NCBI RefSeq assembly: GCF_000002075.1
Contig: NW_004798126.1
Coordinates: 17,247 to 81,246, forward strand
DNA length: 64,000 nucleotides
Direction: 5' to 3'
Source of the DNA: Aplysia californica
Taxonomy: Eukaryota > Mollusca > Gastropoda > Aplysiida > Aplysiidae
In this document: positions 33,863 through 44,947 of the stretch, piece by piece
Layout: every line of letters begins with the position of its first letter
Numbering within the stretch: position 1 is the first letter of the stretch
The notes under the pieces: model-generated
Told to the model about the DNA's origin: nothing
The model's input: the letters and a program-made list of their open reading frames with translations, nothing else
Databases searched by the model: none
Program-made: the position numbers and the translations under genes

Positions 33863-34297
33863 TGTGAGGCAGTGTGGTGGAATCAGGCTCTCGTCAATGT
33901 TTGTGCATATTGAGTTATTGGTATCGTCTTAAAGCGGGTTTATTTATCTTGCTTTCAATGAAAAAATTACCCATCTATCTTCAATAGAAGTGGAGATATT
34001 TTGGATTGAAGGAGGTGGGGGTCACCTGGTTTAAGAGGTATAATTAGCGAGAAAATGGCCGCCAAAGCTAGGTAAATTCCAAAGCTCTAGAGTCCATGGA
34101 AATTGTAAATTTATATGTTTGTGCCTTTAATCAACGTTTTCTGTGAAATCCTCAAAGGAATGTGTCTGTAAATGGATCTAAAAGGTGTTGAGCCAAAAAT
34201 CAAAAATTTGATAAAAATTGCTAAGCAGGGAGAAAACTGCTGTTTTCTTCGATTTCATTATTTTGATGAGAGCCTGATTCCACCACGCTGCCTCACA
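33863..34297. mobile_element. R5 miniature inverted-repeat element, best copy
   Basis: 35-bp terminal inverted repeats with two mismatches, beginning TGTGAGGCAGTGTGGTGGAA, flanked by TA on both sides. 435 bp, non-coding. TA targets point to the Tc1/mariner group or a relative. Other copies are at 3084, 29870 and 32130. Confidence 0.75.
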
Positions 34298-34727
34298 TAT
34301 AGGTAATATCCATAGGCCATTGATCGAAAAACATCGCATGAAGAAGTAATGTGTTTTGTTGAGTGTGGAGAGCAATATATTAGACGGCCTGTAACAGGTA
34401 ACTATGGATTTGGCTGGGTTTTTTTGGGGGGTATTTTTTTAAACATTATATTTTTTCCTATCGGAGAGTAATGAGAGTTACTCTTTGCCTATGAGGCATT
34501 GAAATAGAATCAGTTTCCTTGACTTGTATTGAATGGGGACCTCTGATTTAAAAAATTTTTTTTGGTCGTTCCCCAAGAATGTTTTTGAAAGTCATGTTGA
34601 TGATACATATAATGGAACTTTGATACTTGAGATATCAGTGGAGCAACAACAAAAATGTTCACCCCACAACAAAGAGGGCCATATTTTTTGTCTGACTAAC
34701 TCTTTTATTTCTCCCTGAAATCCTCAG

Positions 34728-35885
34728 AAATCCAGAAATTGAGAATGCACAGCATTTTGCACATGCAGCAGCGTCTGTGAAAGTGACACATAAAGTGTGA
34801 TCCGAGCCTTGGCTGTTGTTTGGGAACTCATCACCATGTCCGGACAGAACTCTTCCTCGAAAACCGTGGCAGCCATACTCAAGCAGCATCAAGATCTTGT
34901 TGCTGCGAGGGAGATCACGACCAATCAGCAGCACCAGCTCCCTCCGTCTCAACAAAACAAGAAGAAAACAAAACAGAAAACAGTGCACAAGCAAGCGCAC
35001 ATCATTAATCATTTAACTGCTGTAAAGAATAGGAATATCCAATCATCGAATGTGGCCTCTGTGTCGCAAACAGTGAATCGCACCTCGGTAGCATCGGTGT
35101 CACAGCAGGAGGAGCTGGGCCTGGGGAAGGAGTCGAAACCAACAACCACAACAAAAGCCTCCTCTTTGAGTCGCGATTTGTCACCCTCCCGGATCACTGC
35201 TCAAATGAAAAAAGTCATGCCGGATCCATCCTCGGCGCACCCGAACCTGCTGCTATCTGCCCTGCAAGGCAATATGCCCGACCCCATGGGCCTCTTCACC
35301 CCATCCAAACCAGAGAGCATCATGGTCTCCACTATATCCGACGTCCACAACACGGCGACAGAGAACTGGAAAACCACGGTGCACTCATCTAAATCCCCCG
35401 TAGACTCGCAACTGACAACCACTGTGTTTAGTAACTCTCTCACCCCTGTGACTGTCTTCTCTTGTCCAGAAGAGACCAATGTAAAGAGTAAAAGTGCTTC
35501 AAATAACAGCCCCAACTTGCCCACAGTGGAGAATTTACTAGCCCTGTCCGCCGGCACGATTCAAACCATTAATGTATCTCACGTGCCAAAAGCAACCATT
35601 CCAACCACATCCAGCAGCTTAGGGGCGGTGTCGGAGAACACAACGCCTGGCACCTCCTCCTCTCCTAGCGTGTCAACACGCAATGCCATGGAAGTGGCGC
35701 AACAGATCAGGATGGAGGCCAATGGACAGAGTGCTAGTGCGCTGCGCACCGGCATGCAGCAACAGCTTCGCTCGCAGATCCAGGGCTCGCGGAGCATCGA
35801 TGCACATCTTGCTAGTCAGCAGAACCCTGTCACTGTCGCCAAAGTGTCATCCCAAAAAGCTGCACGTCATGAAAAAGAACAAAAG
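34728..35885 (+). CDS. DNTTIP1: DNTTIP1: leader part and first coding exon
   Basis: A strong acceptor (CTAAC branch-like word, then TTATTTCTCCCTGAAATCCTCAG) precedes 34728. An 11-codon upstream reading frame (34745-34780) ends 55 bases before the ATG at 34836. The 350 encoded residues start [20 protein letters not shown], carry a basic patch [14 protein letters not shown] and are otherwise Ser/Thr/Gln-rich. I recognise no domain. The donor is AAG/GTAGAT. Confidence 0.85.
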
Positions 35886-38800
35886 GTAGATAAGGGAGAT
35901 GTGAAAACTGGTTTGGTTTTTGTAAGATTTACTTGTTGAGGATCACCTGTTTATAAAATGTTTGAGAGGTGTTGTGACAAATTGTAGTTTTCTTTTTAGT
36001 TCATTGTCTTATTCTGGGTCATGGTCTGTTACCTGTAGGTATGGGGTAGGAAATCTAGCATGTTCATGAACGATGGATGAACATTAAAGAAGGAAAAATA
36101 TAAAGAATGACTGATGGAATTAATATATATAATAAACTTGGGTGGTTAGCGGGTGCTCTGGTGTGGGTTACTGAACTTTCTTATCAAACATATATTGTTG
36201 TTATCACCTCTCCTTTTTTGTGTAAACATGTTACTCTCTTGCAACACCTCTAATTAGTCTAATCTTTGGCACTTATATGGCCTTAATTTTGTTGCAAGTG
36301 CCATAAAAATCATTCTAAAACCTTTAGAAAAGCTAGCATAATGAACAACAAATTTTAGGGGACTACCATTGCCTTCTTGTTTTTTAAATACTACTTTACA
36401 AATATTTAGTATGTGTCTGTCACATCATGCTCTATTCTATAAAGTATGCATCTGTCACATCATGCACTGAGGCCAGCATCGACATCACAACATGCGGTAT
36501 TAAATTTGTAGCGTGACTATAACAAGCAAGGAAACTCACATTTTCTACTGTTGACTGGACGAGGGAAAGATTCGGGTTACAGTATAGCATTGCTTTCCCT
36601 GGTTAGCAGCATGATTTTATTAAGCACGTAGGACGACCAGTAAGGGTGCTATATGTTTTCTTTGTTAATATCGTATTATCTAATGCTTTTATTGTGAAAA
36701 GGCTGGTTTTGTCAGCTATTCTTGGGGAATTAGAGCTGCATTATTGTTTCTCTGAACTTTTGTAGAAATGAAGTTTTCCGCTTCAGAGTTTCTGAATTTT
36801 CATGACTAAGCCAGTTTTTCATTTATTGTTTGTGTGAGAGGGATTTCTGTTTTGCACAGGTTCAAATTGCAGCGATTAATGTGTTGGGAAACTCCTGTGT
36901 CTCTTGCCATCAAAGGTTTTCAACTTGGCAGATTCAGTTTTGACGAAAGACATGTGTCACATGAAAAATTTTCATTTTTGATTGTTCTATGTGTTCAGGC
37001 TAGACATGCCTAATTTTTATTGAGTGTTTTTTCTTTTTTTTTTTTTTTACAGCCACTGGAGGTAAGCATGCCATTGTTGGCAGCCAAACTAGCGCCCTCA
37101 TCAATTCCAGGCTCAACAGCTGCTGGGTCAAGAGCATCCCTTCATGTGAAGCAGTCCACGGCTGTCGGGGACGCCCCGCTGTTGCTGTCATCGCTGACAC
37201 CGTCAGGTGCCACTGCCATTGTTGTGCCGACATCTTCGGTGGCGAAAGTTTCTAGGAAATCTCCGCTCCAGAAGGTGAGCGAGTCCGGTAATTTTGAGGA
37301 GATGAAGAAGCAACTGCAGATGAACAAACAGACGTCTTCGCAGGTTGGAAAACAAGTCCCTCAGTCGTTGGCCCAGGAGGAAGTGGTGCTTAGCAGCTCC
37401 GACATCGAAGGTACGCTGGCTGCTGTGTCTGCGGCTGCTGATCAAATATGGGGGCTGGGTCACGGTAGTCCACGAATGGAATTGTCGCAAGTTTCGGCCG
37501 CTTTTGACATGCATCCTCAGCTGGAGAAAATGGCATCTCGTTCGTTGACTTCGAATGCATTACTGGAGCACACCGCCCAGACGGATCATGCCTCCAAGGC
37601 AGATGGCCAGTCACAGACGAGGAATGAGTTGGTAAGTCACAAGCTCAACTGGAACACAACACTTCCTGTCAGAGGTGTGAACTTTGACCAGCGAAAGACG
37701 CCACCCGACAAGAGAGTGAAATATGAGGTGGTAGAAGATCACAGAGGGCTAGGGACAAACCAGCAGACATCGCCAGCCATGTCCAAATATGGGGCCGGTG
37801 ATTCCAAACTGACAGCTATTGACGTTGATCTCGACGTAGGGCACTTGCCCTCTATTGTGGCAGAGGAGGCTATTCACATTTCTAAAACTGTTTCAAGTGC
37901 AGGGCAGAAAATGCACGCAAATTTGTCTGTGGTCAACGTGAAAGATTCTTTCCCGGCCACCAGCCATTTTCTCCAATCGAGCCACATTCCCATCTCGGTA
38001 AACAATGTGAGTGGTTCTAGTTCAGTCCCTTCAACCATGGCAGCAGGGAAAAGTTTATCAGACGCTTCGGCTAGTATGGCAGGGGAGGTAAAACTTTTGT
38101 CAGGGTCGTCACCCTTTGTGGCCGGTGTCTCCCCCATGCACTCTGCCATGGGCAGCTCATCGTTGCCTCGATCAAATCCCGTCATGTTCTCTGCAGCTCC
38201 AATGTCTTCCTCCTCCTCTCACACGGGAATGGCCTCATCCAACCCGCCGGCGTATGAATCATCTTCGCTACCACCGCCATACTCCCACCCCGCCCACAGC
38301 TTTGCAGCACCAGATCACCATAGACACAACCCCGTGAGCGGGAAAGACTCGAACCACAACCCATTCACATTCCCCACCTCGGGTCTGACCGTGATCTCTG
38401 ACAGCTCGGGCCACGGCTTCACAGCGTTCGCGTTGAGGTCGGGGACCGGTGACGGTCCGGCACGGTCACTTCCCGAGGGGAGACTGGCGTCCACGGTACT
38501 GAGCAAGGCCCACTCAGACACGTCGGCGTTGAACCACAGCCATAAACACAACAACTCGGTGCCGACCGAGGCTATTCCCAGGCTGGTGCCTGAGGCTAGT
38601 GTCAAGCTGGAGGAGTTACAAGGTTTTAACCACATCCAGGAGGCAAAGATGCAGGACGAGCTCTTGCCCGTAAGTACTGATGAAAATTGGCACCATGAGA
38701 TGGCAAAGGGTGAGGGTTTAAAGTTTAGGTAACTGTAAGATTATAATCTGCTGTCTTTTCTAATGAAAGGCTCTTATGATTTGACAATAAAACCCCTTTC

Positions 38801-41800
38801 CAATATCAGGGGATACCATTTCTCTTGGGTTTTTTTCCCTGTTGTTTTAATTCTTTTCACACTGAATTCTGTTTTCAAAATTCTTGGCATTTCATTTCTG
38901 TTTAGCCCCGCAGTAGTTGTGTTCATAAACTGTTTTTTTGTTTGCCACTGCCGCTTTGTAAATTCTCAGTTGTTTTCAAGAAACCTCAGTGGCATCGCTT
39001 CAATATCCAGTGTAACATTCCAGGGAGACATACAACGTTGCGGTCTGTTATACGGGGTGCCCACTACGGCTGGATCGGGCCGATCGCCCTACTCGATCTC
39101 CTGAAACTGAAAACAAACACGTTTGTTTTTGAGGCAATCGAGTCGCCTGATTGGCCGATCCCAGCCGTAGTGGGCACCCGTATTAGACATACAGAGTACA
39201 ATTCTTCTCCTACTCCGTAACTACTGTTTTCTGAGTACTCTTTTTGCTGCTGGGTGGACTGAGAAGATAAGGATATAGTACAGTATATTTTTCTTCAAAA
39301 GGACATCCCATTTCTAAAGTGCATGTGGATTCTGATGCTGTGAAATGTGCTGACAAACTTAAAAATTTTTCTTTGGGATGGCAGGCTTAGTCTTAGGAAT
39401 TCTCTAGCAAACTAATTTCATTTTGTAATTATAGGTTTGATTTAGGTAAAAATATTAGCACTGCAATATTAAGAAACTACATAAGTTGTAATCTTTATTT
39501 TATTGTGTTTGAATGGTTATGTGGTGTATAATGAGGTGAATTGTGTCTGTAAGTTGTCATTCTTGCAATTTCCCTTGCCTGTGAAGATAATCAAAAGAGT
39601 CACAGAGAATGATGACAATGATGTACAGAAGAGTGGGAAGACATGGAATAGTTAATCAAAAGAGTCACAGAGAATGATGACAATGATATACAGAAGAGTG
39701 GGAAGACATGGAATAGTTAATCAAAAGAGTCACAGAGAATGATGACAATGGTATACAGAAGAGTGGGAAGACATGGAATAGTTAATCAAAAGAGTCACAG
39801 AGAATGATGACAATGATATACAGAAGAGTGGGAAGACATGGAATAGTATCAAGAGGTTAGTCCAGGATAGGGAAAGGTGGACAGTGTTTGTTTGTTACTG
39901 GATGAGAAAGGCAAAGGTGATGATGTTCCAAATGTATCTCCTTCTATCCCTGGCCATCAGATCCAGCCGTTTAACCAAAGGATCAGCAACCTGTCATGTT
40001 TCCCGGTCATGAACTCCACCTACCGTGCTGCTTACCGCTCCCATGCTGTGGCTGTACAGAGGGCCAGGTGAGTCCATAACTGTGTGCTGACAAGTTCAAA
40101 ATCTAAATAAGATTTTATACTGTATTATCCCAGTGGGGAATTTTTTGTGGCTTTACAGGAATGTGGTATAAATTCATATTTAGATCTAGATATACACATA
40201 AGATTTAGATTGTATATTACTTGCCTAAAAGAATTTTTATATAAAGAGAGAGTAAAAGTAGTACAACATGTTGCATTAGATACATCTCTCAAAACACATG
40301 CAGGTATTCAACAGATTTTTTCAAAAGCCATTAACTTATTTCATGTAAAAAAATTCAACACCAAAACGTATTAATGTTCATTTTGAGAGCTGCCTTATTG
40401 CTGTTAGTATTAAACTTGATGGTAGGAAACACGTCTGAGCTGGCGGGGATTGGGATGGGGAGGGTTTTGCTTTTTGTAATACTTTTCTTTCAAAGTCTGA
40501 TAAATGTGGAGATTTAAATGCTATCTGTCTGCTTATTGTCTTGTGAATTTAAGATTTCATTGCCATCCTCCTTGAGGTTTTTGTTGTTGTCTTGGAGTGT
40601 GCTTGCATTTGTTTATTTTTATTTGTATTGGGCTGCAGAAACTTGCAGCCATGGCATGAGTTGGGGGGGGGGGGTTGTTCTTGACCCCTTGTAACTGCAT
40701 TTACAGAGACAAAAAAACATCAAGTTGATGGAGTGATTATTGAGTCTCCAATAGCAGATTGTGTGTATGTCTTCCCTCTCTGTAAATGGGTGGGTGGGTG
40801 ATGATTGTTCTAGTGTGGTTTTACTTTTTAAAAAAATCGAACTTGAAATCACTCTTTCCTCTCTTCCGTCTTTTCTTTGTATGTCTCTCTTCTAACACCT
40901 TTACTTTTTGGCACTTGTATGACCTAATTGTGTTTCAAGTTCTGTAAAACTCTTGGTAGGACTAAAACTAAATTCTGGCAAAATGTTGTGCTAAATGGAG
41001 CTGTCTACATGTCTCAATATGATATGAAAATGTTGAAATAAAGTTGTGATTGCAAAGTAAAAGTGTTCTCCTTGTGCTCCTCCAGGGCTGGGGTGATCAT
41101 GAGCACAGCCAAGTCCCTAGATGTCCTGAGGCAGAATCTCCAACGTAACATCAACAAAGAGATCAGCGAGATCATCAAGAGATACACAGATGTCAGTAAC
41201 TTGCTCAGCAGGAACACCTCCATATACCTCCTTGTTGTTTTGTGGGAAGCTCTGCAGCTGAGTCTTTTTTGGCTTGTTTGTTTTGTTTTGCTTTGGGGTT
41301 TTTTTTTGGGTGTTTTTTTTTAATTGGAAAATCTGGTTCATTTGATAGTCAAAATGCTCAAGGCGGCCACCCATTGTTAGGAGAAAAGTGGTTTTCTGAG
41401 ACAGACAAGATCATACTTTTAGAGATAACTTCTAAATTGTCTTACCAAGACAGGTGTGCATCTGGGAAAGACATTTAAAAAATGCACATACACATTTGGG
41501 AAGTTGTCGTTAAAATAGATAATTGTTTTGGACAGATGGCCGTCAGCGCAGGTTCAACTGCATAAATTTATAATTTGTGACCACTTTGGAAAGCTGTTCA
41601 ATTGTTAACTTTTGTTGGAATCACTGTTTTGTTGGAACAAGAATTGGTAGAATTTTGACAAACCGCAGGTGGGTAATGTTTCTTTATGTGTTGACCAGAT
41701 GGGTAAATATTCATTATTGTAAGCCAAATATTTGATAATGTTTCTTTATTTGCTTGCAGGTTGGGTATAAGTCCTTTAAACATTTTTAGCACCATGGTAA

Positions 41801-44800
41801 TAGATTTGTTGTGTGTTTGTAGGATGGTTAATGGTTGCTCTTTTAAAAAAAAATCTGTCCTCATGTGTGCTAATTCTGTTCAGAACTTATTTTTAAAAAT
41901 GTTGAGTTTATGATTTATTTCAGAAATATTTCCAGCCAGCTTTGGAAAACATCCGACTGAACAACAACGAGGGTTCTCTTGGAGATGAGCACATTAACTA
42001 CGTCTGTCGCCAGATTCTGGAGGAGGTGGGGAAAAGAAAATGTTTTTAGAAAATTGTATCCTTGGCACTCAACACTAGACCTTATTTTCTTAATTTTATT
42101 TTGATGAGATAGTCTTTCTTGTTTAGGCAACCCAGGACTTATTTATGAGTGCCTTGAATAAAAGAAGGAACGGTTATAGAATTCTTTATATTTATTGGGT
42201 GCCTCAGAGATCGCGGCAATAATTGGATTTGCCGCGAAGAATGATTAGTGGCATAGGATTTATGATCTAATCTTAATATCCACTGCTTGGTGTGGGACTC
42301 ACCCATACTCCATTTTGATGTGCGATATATGATGGAGTCTTACACTGAAATGTCGGTATGTAGTTGGGGCTGAACTACTGTAGCTGAACAAATCGTTTTG
42401 TCTTGATGCTTTATTTAGGTAATTTCTGCCACTTTTGCTTGTAGATGGGTGCGGAGAGATTTTTTTGTTGTAGATGATTTATGTCCCTGCTGGTACAGTT
42501 TAACTGTATGGTGTATGTCATTTTGGAGGTGCATTCCTTTTGTGTTGCTGTATATGATTTATAAATCACTATATATATGTCTCTGCCAACGCAATTATTT
42601 TCTCGGAGCTGTAGCGATGCTGGTATTGCTGTGACATTGCTGTTTTGTGTCTTGTTTTGTCCAGGCCAAGTCGGAGTACATGTCCATGTCGGGCCGTCGC
42701 AGCGCCACTCCGTCAGACATCCCAGACAACGTGTCGGACAGTGGTAGCACCAGCGGCAGGCGCACGGTTGGTACCACAGGGATTGTTTAGCAGCTTTGTA
42801 GTCACAGTTTTGTTTTGATGATTTGTTCTGTGTGTAGGAGTTAGCTGTTCTGTGTGTGTCACAGTTTGCTGATTTGTTTTGTTAATGACTTGTCAGTGAA
42901 AGGTTACTTCATTTATGCACAAAGTTAAACTGTTTTGAGATGTCTGGACTTCGTACCATGATGGTATTAATTTGATATTTTCAAACAAATAGCCCAACAG
43001 TTTGAAGCTTGTAGAGTGTGTGCGGGTTGGAGACGCCATTTAAACGTTCAATCCCCCCCCCCCCCCCCCCCAAAAAAAAGGATAAAAGCCCAACAAAAAA
43101 CAAGAAAACCCAAATAAACAAAACAAACTGGTTCATCCTTTAACTTTTTCTTTAGCCTCCTTACTATGTCGCTTGATGTTTACATGCCTATCCATGACCT
43201 CTTAGAACAAACAAACACAACTTATGATTTCTGATGATGGGTGGTTTGCGGACGCTTTGGTGGGGTTTGATCCTTTTACAATATACATCAATCATCCTTA
43301 TTTCTCTTGCGTCTTTTCTTTGCGTGCCTCTCTAGTAACACCTCCTAAATTGGGCACTTAAATGAAAACTCTAACTTAAACTTCACTAAACTGATCTATG
43401 ATGTTGTGTACCCTCACAGTTTCTGAAGCGAGGAAGGATCTCGGACAGCGACTCTGAGCGAGGCAGCGATGGAGGCTTTAAGAGGAAGACTGTTAAGGTA
43501 GGAGTTGTGACATAGCAAAGATGTTCAACTTTACATACCTAGTGGGTGTAGCAGTGAAGAGATTCTACTTGGATGGTTGGTGGGTTCTTTAGTAAGGTTT
43601 GCTCCTTCTTTCCTGTCAAACATCTATCATCCTTATCGCTCCTCCTTTTTTTGTGTTTATTGCTGTCTTACAACACCTCAAATCTTCAGCATTTTCATGA
43701 CTCAACTGTGCTGCAAGTGCTCTAAAACGCTTACTAAAACTAGAAAAGATTCCTCTTAATATACCTAGTGGAAGCAGTAGTGAAGAGATTACACTTAACA
43801 TACCTAGAGGGTGTAGTAGTGAAGAGATTGTATTTTACATACCTTGTGGGTGCAGTAGTGAAGAGATTGTATTTTACATACCTAGTGGGTGTAGTAGTGA
43901 AGAGATTGTATTTTACATACCTTGTGGGTGTAGTAGTGAAGAGATTGTATAGCAATGCCCACCGAGCGCGTTTTGTTCTGCCGATTTTTGGCCCCCGCAG
44001 CGGGGGTGTTTCGTGGGACGCACTAACGCAAAAGTTGTTGTCTTCAACTCGCTCTCACGCCGCTTCTCGTGGATGGATATGAATGAAACTTGGCAGCCAA
44101 TCAGAAAAGAGGTCAATCTCGTAGTATGCAGTTTGACAACATTGTACCCATACTAGAAGCAGTCGAAAACGTTTGTGAAAGTGGTTGATGTGGTGCGCTT
44201 TGAAGGTTTTTCGGAGCTGTGATTTGTCAAACTGACTGATACGTTGTACACCATTTTTCTTTATTCCCTTAAAATTTCATGCTTCTGTGTTTAGCGGTTT
44301 TGGCATAATCTTTAAAAATGTGGGAGTAACTAAGGGAAAAAGCGACATAGCCATTTGCGCGTGCTGGGTGAACGGCCGACGGCCTGGAAATTTCCACTGA
44401 GTGACGTCATCAGCCATCGGTCGCCTCGGGCGCTACAAACGAGGCCCCGCTTATGTGAAATGGAAAGGGGGGGAAGGATACTTGAAAACTAAACGGGGGC
44501 CTTGATAACTTGCGTTTTTGTTGCATTTTAGTCACAATACAATAGATGTAGTCATTTTTATTTGCTTGATTGCATGACAGAAGAATAGAAATAGAAAAGC
44601 AAACATCTTGAGAAGTGGTATGGCATTGTGTTTGCGTTATGAAAGCCTATTCCCCCCTCTGGGGAAAGCACACACTTGGACTCGTCCTCTGTGCTCTGTT
44701 TGAAAAAGTGAGGCATTAAGATTGTTATTAAAGAGTATGGTACTTATTTAGTCCAGTCTGGGAAGATAGTCCCGTTTATACATTGTTATCGTTCACACGT

Positions 44801-44857
44801 GAGTGCGTGAGTGCGCGCGCGTGCATGTGTGTGTGTGTGTGCGCGCGTGCGAGAGAG

Positions 44858-44947
<90 letters not shown>

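Noticed and set aside
34797-34835. An earlier GTG start for DNTTIP1
   Set aside because: Animal genes rarely use GTG; the ATG at 34836 is the first ATG in the frame and has an acceptable context (CACCATGT).
39591-39848. A CRISPR-like array
   Set aside because: Uniform tandem 65-bp units without variable spacers, in an animal intron.
44402-44470. A CpG-island promoter inside DNTTIP1 intron 7
   Set aside because: The GC-rich stretch belongs to the inserted 1.9-kb element and no gene follows it.
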